From the NCBI GenBank assembly GCA_023387585.1, contig JAEWHZ010000106.1, positions 1 through 6,099 on the forward strand: DNA of 6,099 nucleotides, given 5' to 3'. Numbering within the stretch: position 1 is the stretch's first letter; every line of letters starts with the position of its first letter. The position numbers and the translations under genes were made by a program. Under the pieces are notes generated by a model, which was given only the letters and a program-made list of their open reading frames with translations, was not told the DNA's origin and ran no database searches. This DNA is from Pseudomonadota bacterium (GTDB lineage Bacteria > Pseudomonadota > Alphaproteobacteria > Rhizobiales > Devosiaceae). Positions 1-4,969 of the stretch are shown here, one piece after another.

Positions 1-128
1 ACGCAGATCGGCCCGGCGCTGGTGGCCGGATAATTGGCGTCGACGATGGCGATCTCGTCGCCATGGCCCATCTCGCGCAGGACGGCCAGCAGTTCCGGCC
101 CCAGCAGCGGGTGTATGTTCTTCAGCAT
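1..128 (-). CDS. fucU: FucU-type sugar mutarotase (RbsD/FucU family), N-terminal 42 residues, cut by window edge
   Basis: Only the first 42 codons are present; the gene continues past the left edge. The visible protein begins MLKNIHPLLGPELL and contains EMGHGDEI and VDANYPA, which matches the start of E. coli FucU closely (initial MLK, PLL.PELL, EMGHGDEI) and RbsD much less well. Known family role: cytoplasmic interconversion of alpha and beta anomers of a sugar, L-fucose in FucU and ribose or pyranose/furanose forms in RbsD. His22 in the MGHGDE motif is at the position of the family's catalytic histidine. The start is firm: a strong AGGAGG lies six bases upstream of the ATG. It follows the GntR regulator gene by 24 bases on the same strand, so the two are probably co-transcribed. 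The actual sugar is not determined by this fragment; L-fucose or another 6-deoxy or hexose sugar is inference. Confidence 0.88.
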   Translation of the reverse strand, partial: MLKNIHPLLGPELLAVLREMGHGDEIAIVDANYPATSAGPIC

Positions 129-134
129 CGCATT

Positions 135-140
135 CCTCCT
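135..140 (-). promoter_or_regulatory. Shine-Dalgarno site of the fucU-type gene
   Basis: Minus-strand AGGAGG ends six bases before the ATG at 128. It is the strongest ribosome binding site in the window and fixes the mutarotase start. It lies inside the 24-base gap after the gntR stop, so translation of the mutarotase need not depend on coupling to the regulator. Confidence 0.85.
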
Positions 141-152
141 GTTATTTTTCGT

Positions 153-908
153 TCATCCGAAGGGAAAAGTGTTGGCCTCACCGTCCTGCAACTGCTCCTC
201 GCCATCGGCGAAGTGATCCGGTTCCTCGCGCGCAAAGGCGTAGAGCTCGACCATGACGGCGTCGATATGCGCACGCACCGCCCGGATCGCCGCCGCCTCG
301 TCCCCCGCCAATATACCATCCAGAATGGCCTGATGCTCGGCGATGGTCAGCGCCAGACGCCGCGGGGTGATGATCAGCCGCCGCGCCCGGTCGAGATTGG
401 CACGCGCCGAATCGATGATCTGCTTGATCCGCGACAGCCGCATGGCACGAAAGATGATGTCGTGGAAAGCCAGGTCGTGCAGGTGGAACACCGAGACGTC
501 GTCGCGCGAGGCGGCGGCGAGCTGCAGCGTCATGTTGGCATGCAGATCCTCGACCACCTGCTCGGACAGCGCCCCGATCAGCACCCGCACCGCCTCGCTT
601 TCGAGCCCCTTGCGGATCAGCATGTTCTCGCGCACGTCGGCGATCCTCAGGCGCGACACCATCGAGCCGCGCTGGGGCAGGATATCGACCAGCCCCTCGC
701 CCGCCAGCCGCGCCAGCGCCTCGCTGACCGGAAAGCGCGACACGCCGAGCCGCTCGCAGATCGCGCCCTTGTCGAGGACCGTGCCGGGCGGGATCGTCAT
801 GGTGACGATCGCCTGACGAATCGACTGGGTCACGTCCGCGGTCACGTTGCCGCGGGTCAGGCTCGTCGGCCTATCGAGAAATTCGTAGGGACTTGACGTG
901 AGGTTCAT
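153..908 (-). CDS. GntR-family transcriptional regulator, FCD (FadR C-terminal domain) subfamily
   Basis: A 251-residue DNA-binding regulator. Residues about 20-86 form the GntR winged helix, with the recognition-helix pattern RLGVSRFPVSEALARLAGEGLV (split here as RLGVSRFPVSEAL at 53-65 and ARLAGEGLV at 66-74) and a wing ending QRGSMVS. Residues about 90-225 are the all-helical FCD effector domain. Asp144, His148 (HDLAFHD), His191 (AEHQAIL) and His213 (VRAHID) occupy the usual metal-ligand positions of FCD proteins, which typically bind organic or sugar acids. It heads a minus-strand unit with the FucU-type mutarotase and diverges from the UxaA-family dehydratase, so it probably represses both and is relieved by a pathway sugar acid; this is inferred from context. 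A perfect palindrome at 910-921 lies one base upstream of the ATG. No Shine-Dalgarno precedes that ATG, so translation may be leaderless, or a start slightly further in may be used. Confidence 0.93.
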   Translation of the reverse strand: MNLTSSPYEFLDRPTSLTRGNVTADVTQSIRQAIVTMTIPPGTVLDKGAICERLGVSRFPVSEALARLAGEGLVDILPQRGSMVSRLRIADVRENMLIRKGLESEAVRVLIGALSEQVVEDLHANMTLQLAAASRDDVSVFHLHDLAFHDIIFRAMRLSRIKQIIDSARANLDRARRLIITPRRLALTIAEHQAILDGILAGDEAAAIRAVRAHIDAVMVELYAFAREEPDHFADGEEQLQDGEANTFPFG

Positions 909-921
909 GCTAACATGTTAG
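893..921 (+). promoter_or_regulatory. Candidate sigma-70 type promoter for the dehydratase operon
   Basis: TTGACG (893-898) is a near-consensus -35, five of six bases. It is followed after 17 bases by TGTTAG (916-921), a weak -10 matching three of six. The -10 falls in the right half of the palindrome, so a repressor bound there would block it. Predicted transcription start is near 928, giving a leader of roughly 54 bases before the ATG at 982. The -35 lies inside the first codons of gntR. Confidence 0.45.
910..921. promoter_or_regulatory. Perfect 12-base palindrome, candidate GntR operator
   Basis: CTAACATGTTAG equals its own reverse complement; the symmetry stops at the next base on each side. 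It sits in the 73-base divergent gap, one base from the gntR ATG, and overlaps the proposed -10 elements of both divergent promoters. A short A/T-rich palindrome next to its own gene is the usual form of an FCD-type GntR operator. That the adjacent regulator binds it is inference; the GlpR-like regulator downstream is the alternative. Confidence 0.68.
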
Positions 922-943
922 TTGCTGGCCATCGCTGGCACAA
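915..943 (-). promoter_or_regulatory. Candidate promoter for gntR-fucU
   Basis: On the minus strand TTGTGC (943-938) is followed after exactly 17 bases by TAACAT (920-915), which matches four of six -10 positions; the -35 matches three of six. The -10 lies wholly inside the palindrome. Six bases beyond it is position 908, the A of the gntR ATG, so this promoter would give a leaderless or nearly leaderless mRNA. This fits the absence of a Shine-Dalgarno site. The assignment is from sequence only. Confidence 0.38.
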
Positions 944-951
944 GCGCCAGC
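934..951 (+). other. Small hairpin in the dehydratase mRNA leader
   Basis: GCTGGC (934-939) pairs with GCCAGC (946-951) around a six-base loop. If transcription starts near 928 the hairpin would sit almost at the 5' end of the mRNA and about 30 bases before the start codon. It has no U-tract, so it is not a terminator. A role in transcript stability is possible but unsupported. Confidence 0.35.
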
Positions 952-981
952 CCGCCACCTAAGCCACCGATAAAGGCCGCC

Positions 982-2532
982 ATGTCTGAAATTCTCGAAC
1001 GACCCGATGCCCGCACCCTCGTCCTGCATGCCGACGACAACGTCGCCGTCGCGCTCGCCAATCTCGATGTCGGCACGCCGACGCCGCAGGGCGTGACCAC
1101 CGTCAAGCGCGTTCCCAAGGGGCACAAATTCGCCATGCGCGCCATCCGCGCCGGCGAGGCCGTGGTCAAGTTCGGCCAGATCATCGGCTTCGCCACCACC
1201 GACATCCCGCCCGGCGAATGGGTCCATGAGCACAATTGCGGCATGGGCGCCGAGGGCGGCGCCTTCGAGCGCGACTATGATTTCTGTGCCGGCGTCGTCG
1301 AGCCCGACATGGTGCCCGCGACCGAACGCGCCACCTTCGAAGGCTACCGGCGCGCCAACGGCAAGGTCGGCACGCGAAATTATGTCGGCATCCTGACCTC
1401 GGTGAATTGCTCGGCCACGGTGGCCAAATTCATCGCCGAGGCGGTCAATCGCTCGGGCATCCTCGCCGATTATCCCGGCGTCGACGGCGTGGTGCCGTTC
1501 GTCCACGGCACCGGCTGCGGCATGGAAAGCCGCGGCGAGGGCTTCGATATCCTCAAGCGCACGCAATGGGGCTACGCCACCAACCCCAATGTCGGCGCCG
1601 TGCTGCTGGTCGGGCTCGGCTGCGAGGTGTTCCAGATCGGGCGTATGAAGGAGATTTACGGCATCGAGGAGGGCGACACCTTCCGCAGCATGACCATCCA
1701 GGAATCCGGCGGCACCCGCATCACCATCGAAAAGGGCGTCGAGCGCGTCAAGGAGATGCTCGCCGTCGCCGCCCGCGCCAAACGCGAGACCGTGCCGGCC
1801 TCCGAGCTGACCCTGGCGCTGCAATGCGGCGGCTCGGACGGTTATTCGGGCATCACCGCCAACCCCGCCCTCGGCTATGCCGCCGACATCCTGGTGCGCC
1901 ATGGCGGCACGGCGATCCTGTCGGAAACCCCCGAGATCTACGGCGCCGAGCACCTGCTCACCCGCCGCGCCGTGAACCGCGAGGTCGGCGAGAAGCTGAT
2001 CGAGCGCATCCACTGGTGGGAGGACTACACCGCGCGCAACCATGGCGAGATGAACAACAATCCCTCGCCTGGCAACAAGCTCGGCGGACTGACCACCATT
2101 CTCGAAAAGTCGCTCGGCGCCACTGCCAAGGGCGGCACCAGCCCGCTCACCGCGGTCTATGAATATGCCGAGATCGTGCGCGAGAAAGGCTTTGTGTTCA
2201 TGGACACGCCCGGTTTCGATCCGGTCGCGGCCACCGGCCAGATCGCCGGCGGCGCCAATGTGCTGTGCTTTACCACCGGGCGCGGCTCGGCCTATGGCGC
2301 CAAGCCCGTGCCCTCGATCAAGCTCGCCACCAATTCCGACGTCTATCGCCGCATGGAAGGCGACATGGACATCAATTGCGGCGATATCGTCGAGGGCATG
2401 AGCATCGAGGACAAGGGCCGCGAGATTTTTGAGCACATCCTGCGCGTTTCCTCGGGCGAGAAGACCAAGTCGGAAGAGCTCGGCTATGGCGACAACGAGT
2501 TCGTGCCTTGGCAGGTCGGCGCCACCATGTGA
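982..2532 (+). CDS. uxaA: UxaA/GarD-family sugar-acid dehydratase (altronate dehydratase-like)
   Basis: A 516-residue cytoplasmic enzyme resembling E. coli UxaA (495 residues) along its whole length. Residues about 13-87 are the SAF-type N-terminal domain, with GHKFA (47-51) and the VHEHN motif (81-85). A linker with YRRANGKVGTRN (122-133) leads to the large dehydratase domain: HGTGCG (175-180), GLGCE (211-215), QCGGSDGYSGITANP (281-295), NPSPGNK (360-366), FTTGRG (430-435) and IKLATNSD near 445. Known family reaction: metal-dependent dehydration of an aldonate or aldarate, D-altronate to 2-keto-3-deoxygluconate in UxaA and galactarate in GarD. Substrate cannot be fixed from sequence; the neighbouring mutarotase and regulators support sugar-acid catabolism. 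The ATG at 982 is chosen because family similarity starts just after it and AAAGG lies upstream; an in-frame TTG at 922 would add a proline-rich, unconserved stretch. It is probably co-transcribed with the regulator 23 bases downstream. Confidence 0.92.
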   Translation: MSEILERPDARTLVLHADDNVAVALANLDVGTPTPQGVTTVKRVPKGHKFAMRAIRAGEAVVKFGQIIGFATTDIPPGEWVHEHNCGMGAEGGAFERDYDFCAGVVEPDMVPATERATFEGYRRANGKVGTRNYVGILTSVNCSATVAKFIAEAVNRSGILADYPGVDGVVPFVHGTGCGMESRGEGFDILKRTQWGYATNPNVGAVLLVGLGCEVFQIGRMKEIYGIEEGDTFRSMTIQESGGTRITIEKGVERVKEMLAVAARAKRETVPASELTLALQCGGSDGYSGITANPALGYAADILVRHGGTAILSETPEIYGAEHLLTRRAVNREVGEKLIERIHWWEDYTARNHGEMNNNPSPGNKLGGLTTILEKSLGATAKGGTSPLTAVYEYAEIVREKGFVFMDTPGFDPVAATGQIAGGANVLCFTTGRGSAYGAKPVPSIKLATNSDVYRRMEGDMDINCGDIVEGMSIEDKGREIFEHILRVSSGEKTKSEELGYGDNEFVPWQVGATM

Positions 2533-2555
2533 CGCCCGACCGGGGTGACGCTGCG

Positions 2556-3311
2556 ATGCCGTTCGACCGCCACGCCCAGATCGTCGAGCTCGCCCGCGCC
2601 GCGGGCGGGGTCGAGGTCGAGGCGCTGGCCTCACGCTTCGGCGTGTCCGAGCAGACGATCCGCAAGGACCTCAAATCGCTGACGGCGCGCGGCGCGCTCA
2701 AGCGCGTGCATGGCGGGGCGGTCTATCCCTCGAGCCGAGAGAACGTCGAATACGAGGCGCGCCGGCGCATGTCGGCGGCCCAGAAGGACGCCATCGGCCG
2801 CGCCGCCGCCGCGCTGATCCCGGACGGCGCCGCCGTCTTTGTCAATATCGGCACCACCACCGAAGCCGCCGCCCGGGCGCTTGCCTCGCATGCGAGCCTG
2901 ATGATCATCACCAACAACATCAACGTCGCCAACCAGCTGCGCGTGCTGCCCGGCTTCGAGGTGGTGATCGCCGGCGGCGTGGTGCGCGCCTCGGATGGCG
3001 GCATCGTCGGCGAGGCGGCGGTCGACTTCTTCCGCCAGTTCCGCGCCGATTTCGCCATCATCGGTGTCTCCGCCATGGACGAATTGGGCGGGCTCTACGA
3101 CTACGATTTCCGCGAGGTGAAGGTGGCGCAGGCGATCATCGCCAATGCCCGCCACGTGATCCTCGTCTCCGATGCCGGCAAGTTCGAGCGCTCCGCCCCC
3201 GTACGCATCGCCCGCCTCGAGGACATCGGCACCTTCGTGACCGACCGGGCGCCGGAGGCGATCCGCAGCTTATGCGCGCGGACGGGAACGCGGCTGATCG
3301 AGACCGGTTAG
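2556..3311 (+). CDS. DeoR-family transcriptional regulator, GlpR-like
   Basis: A 251-residue regulator. The N-terminal winged helix (about 5-57) has the DeoR signature FGVSEQTIRKDLKSL (28-42) followed by HGGAVYPSS (52-60). The C-terminal sugar-phosphate-sensing domain (about 75-235) carries NIGTTTEAAARAL (97-109), ITNNINVANQL (118-128), AGGVVRASDGGIVGEA (139-154), GVSAMDELGGLYDYD (170-184) and SDAGKF (205-210). This block resembles E. coli GlpR, the glycerol-3-phosphate-responsive repressor, more than deoxyribose or fucose regulators; Asn97 replaces the aspartate of GlpR's DIGTT. The ATG at 2556 is chosen because the helix-turn-helix begins at once and GGGGTG lies eight bases upstream; an in-frame TTG at 2508 would overlap the dehydratase gene. 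It is the second gene of the dehydratase transcript. No glycerol genes are in the window, so its target may be this locus or a distant regulon. Confidence 0.92.
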   Translation: MPFDRHAQIVELARAAGGVEVEALASRFGVSEQTIRKDLKSLTARGALKRVHGGAVYPSSRENVEYEARRRMSAAQKDAIGRAAAALIPDGAAVFVNIGTTTEAAARALASHASLMIITNNINVANQLRVLPGFEVVIAGGVVRASDGGIVGEAAVDFFRQFRADFAIIGVSAMDELGGLYDYDFREVKVAQAIIANARHVILVSDAGKFERSAPVRIARLEDIGTFVTDRAPEAIRSLCARTGTRLIETG

Positions 3312-3344
3312 CGTCCAGCCGTTCCTGAAGTAGATGCGCCTTTG

Positions 3345-3372
3345 CCCGCGCCGGCCTTTTTGGCCGCGCGGG
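3345..3372. other. G+C-rich hairpin after the DeoR-family gene, no U-tract
   Basis: CCCGCGC (3345-3351) and GGCC (3353-3356) pair with GGCC (3362-3365) and GCGCGGG (3366-3372) around a TTTTT loop, with one unpaired C at 3352. The 11-pair stem starts 33 bases after the DeoR-family stop. Neither strand has a run of T after the stem, so it is not a canonical intrinsic terminator. It may still pause polymerase or protect the 3' end of the transcript. Confidence 0.5.
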
Positions 3373-3376
3373 TTCA

Positions 3377-3464
3377 GGTGCCGTGGCTCCGGTGCCGTGG
3401 GTGGCGGGATTGGTGCTCCTGATGAGGCCGGGGTGACAATCGCGTCGTGGCGGGGTGACAGTCG
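3377..3464. repeat. Two short direct repeats in the convergent spacer, possible dispersed intergenic repeat fragment
   Basis: GGTGCCGTGG occurs at 3377-3386 and 3391-3400, a 14-base period. GGGGTGACA-A/G-TCG occurs at 3430-3442 and 3452-3464, a 22-base period with one mismatch. On the minus strand the second unit reads TGTCACCCC, a motif that recurs in dispersed intergenic repeats of many alphaproteobacteria. No gene is supported across 3312-3502. That this belongs to a genome-wide repeat family is recollection plus inference. Confidence 0.4.
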
Positions 3465-3505
3465 ATGGCGTAGTGGGGGATGCCGCCGGCGGGTCGGCGA
3501 GAAAT

Positions 3506-3535
3506 AAAAAAGGCCCGGGCAAAGCCCGGGCCTTT
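3506..3535 (-). terminator. Intrinsic terminator of the polyamine operon
   Basis: Read on the minus strand, a 12-pair stem (AAAGGCCCGGGC at 3535-3524 with GCCCGGGCCTTT at 3520-3509) closes a three-base loop. It runs into six consecutive T (3511-3506), then ATTTC. It begins 22 bases after the stop of the dehydrogenase gene. On the plus strand the stem is followed only by TTTCG, so any stopping of the converging DeoR-family transcript would be weaker. Confidence 0.92.
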
Positions 3536-3557
3536 CGATGTTGCACGAGAAAGAACC

Positions 3558-4844
3558 TCAGCGGCCGCCGGCAGCACGCCGTGGTGCCACACGAGCGTCG
3601 GCTTCCTCGAAGTGGAGCGGAATGTCCGTCTCGCCTTCCTTCATGCGGGTAGGCAGGCCCATCTCGTTGAGCAGGTTGACGAACGGCTTGGCCGGCAGCT
3701 CCTCGACATTGACCATGCGCTTGGCGTCCCACTGGCCGCGCGCGATGAGCAGGGCCGCCGCCACCGGCGGCACGCCGGCGGTGTAGGAGATGGCCTGGCT
3801 GCCGACCTCGGCATAGCTCTGGGCGTGATCGGAGATGTTGTAGATGAACACCTCGCGCGCCTCGCCGTCCTTGGTGCCCTTCACCAGATCGCCGATGCAG
3901 GTCTTGCCGGTATAGGTCGGGGCGAGCGATGCTGGATCGGGCAGCACGGCCTTGACGACCTTGAGCGGCACGACCTCGACGCCTTCCGCCGTCTTCACCG
4001 GCTTCTCGGACAACAGCCCGAGATTGTTGAGCACGTTGAACACGTTGATGTAGTGCTCGCCGAACCCCATCCAGAAGCGGATATCGGGCACGTCGAGGTT
4101 CCGGCTCAGCGAATGCAGCTCGTCATGGCCGGTGAGATAGGTGGTCTGGCTGCCCACCACCGGCAGATCGTCCGTGCGCTTGACCTCGAACATCCTGTTG
4201 GACGTCCACTGGCTGTTCTGCCAGGTCCAGACATTGCCGGTGAACTCGCGGAAATTGATCTCCGGGTCGAAATTGGTGGCGAAGTACCGGCCATGGCTGC
4301 CGGCATTGACGTCGATGATGTCGATCGAGGCGATCTCGTCGAAATACTCCTCCGCCGCAAGCGCCGCATAGGCGTTGACGACACCGGGGTCGAACCCGGC
4401 CCCGAGCACCGCCGTGATGCCCTTGCGCTCGCATTCCGCCCGGTGCTTCCATTCGTAATTACCGTACCAGGGCGGTGCTTCGCAGATCTTTTCGGGATCT
4501 TCGTGGATGGCCGTGTCGATATAGGCCGCGCCCGTGTCCATGCAGGCGCGCAGCACCGACATGTTGACGAAGGCCGAGCCGACATTGATTACGATCTGAG
4601 CCCGCGTACGGGCGATCAGGGCCTTGGTGGCCTCGACATCGAGGGCGTCGAGCCCGTGGGCCTGCAGGATGCCGGGCATCTTCAGCGAGCGCTTCTCCAG
4701 AACGCTTGCGACGATAGCCTCGCATTTTTCCAGCGTGCGCGAGGCGATATGGATATCGCCGAGCACGTCGTTGTGCATTGCGGCCTTATGGGCGACGACC
4801 TGCGCCACACCTCCGGCCCCGATGATCAGGACATTCTTTTTCAC
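3558..4844 (-). CDS. Carboxy(nor)spermidine dehydrogenase (saccharopine dehydrogenase family)
   Basis: A 428-residue NAD(P)H-dependent enzyme. Known family reaction: reductive condensation of L-aspartate beta-semialdehyde with putrescine (or diaminopropane) to give carboxyspermidine (or carboxynorspermidine). The N-terminal Rossmann fold has GAGGVAQVVAHKAA from residue 9 and NDVLGDIHIASR after it. Further conserved blocks are GFDPGVVNAYAA, NAGSHGRYFATNFDPE, FWMGFGEHYINVFN, LPDPASLAPTYTGKTCIG, VFIYNISDH and ISYTAGVPPVAAAL; these match Vibrio carboxynorspermidine synthase rather than lysine-forming saccharopine dehydrogenases. The GTG at 4844 is preferred because MKKNVLIIGAGG is the usual start. 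An in-frame ATG at 4874 would add ten residues, and the frame stays open to 4922. The nearest Shine-Dalgarno-like sequence, AAAAGGTG, is 11 bases from the GTG, which is long. It lies downstream of nspC in the same operon. Spermidine rather than norspermidine is the likelier product in this type of bacterium, by inference. Confidence 0.93.
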   Translation of the reverse strand: MKKNVLIIGAGGVAQVVAHKAAMHNDVLGDIHIASRTLEKCEAIVASVLEKRSLKMPGILQAHGLDALDVEATKALIARTRAQIVINVGSAFVNMSVLRACMDTGAAYIDTAIHEDPEKICEAPPWYGNYEWKHRAECERKGITAVLGAGFDPGVVNAYAALAAEEYFDEIASIDIIDVNAGSHGRYFATNFDPEINFREFTGNVWTWQNSQWTSNRMFEVKRTDDLPVVGSQTTYLTGHDELHSLSRNLDVPDIRFWMGFGEHYINVFNVLNNLGLLSEKPVKTAEGVEVVPLKVVKAVLPDPASLAPTYTGKTCIGDLVKGTKDGEAREVFIYNISDHAQSYAEVGSQAISYTAGVPPVAAALLIARGQWDAKRMVNVEELPAKPFVNLLNEMGLPTRMKEGETDIPLHFEEADARVAPRRAAGGR

Positions 4845-4969
4845 TTCGCACGAAACACCTTTTATAATGCGCATCCGGCACGGCTCTCGGGCCTGCCCCC
4901 TATGATGCGCCCCAATCGGCACCGGTGCCTGAGCGGCGTCCGGCAGTGGCTACGCTAGACCACGCCGCC
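4845..4969 (-). other. Spacer between nspC and the dehydrogenase gene, rich in inverted repeats
   Basis: This 125-base gap is long for two consecutive pathway genes. In mRNA order it holds four elements. First, a hairpin GTGG-T-CTA / TAG-CCAC (4963-4946) begins seven bases after the nspC stop. Second comes a perfect palindrome GGCACCGGTGCC (4929-4918). Third is an inverted repeat GCGCATC...GATGCGC (4910-4904 with 4875-4869). Fourth is ATTATAAAAGGTG immediately before the dehydrogenase start region. None has a following U-tract, so none is an intrinsic terminator. No convincing -35/-10 pair was found. It may be an RNA processing or translational control region, or chance pairing in G+C-rich DNA. 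Confidence 0.4.
4918..4929. repeat. Perfect 12-base palindrome GGCACCGGTGCC
   Basis: Self-complementary over 12 bases and flanked by bases that do not extend the symmetry. It lies about 75 bases before the dehydrogenase GTG. It could be a protein-binding site or an RNA hairpin with a tiny loop. G+C-rich palindromes of this length do occur by chance, so no function is assigned. Confidence 0.4.

Noticed and set aside
63..896. 277-codon plus-strand open frame across the gntR gene
   Set aside because: It shadows a GntR/FCD protein whose winged helix and metal-binding residues are intact on the minus strand, and it resembles no family I recognise.
922..981. N-terminal extension of the dehydratase from a TTG at 922
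   Set aside because: The extra 20 residues are proline- and alanine-rich and absent from the family, and the TTG would lie at or before the predicted transcription start next to the operator.
2508..2555. Extended start of the DeoR-family gene at TTG 2508
   Set aside because: It would overlap the dehydratase end and add residues outside the family. The ATG at 2556 has a GGGGTG upstream and starts directly at the helix-turn-helix.
910..2634. Long open frame (574 codons) on the minus strand across the dehydratase gene
   Set aside because: The plus-strand frame has clear UxaA-family motifs throughout. The opposite frame gives low-complexity Gly/Ala/His/Asp-rich protein typical of the antisense shadow of a high-G+C gene.
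3136..3732. Minus-strand frame through the convergent spacer as a small gene
   Set aside because: It overlaps the DeoR-family 3' end, the terminator and the dehydrogenase 3' end. Its arginine- and proline-rich product is what repeats and G+C-rich spacer would give by chance.
4860..4870. TATAAT-like sequence before the dehydrogenase as an internal promoter
   Set aside because: The minus strand reads ATTATAAAAGG, a possible -10, but no acceptable -35 was found 16-18 bases upstream, so I did not list it as a promoter.
3480..4958. 492-codon open frame on the plus strand across the dehydrogenase gene
   Set aside because: It is antisense to a well-conserved carboxy(nor)spermidine dehydrogenase, crosses the terminator hairpin, and has His/Asp/Gly-rich shadow composition with no recognisable domain.
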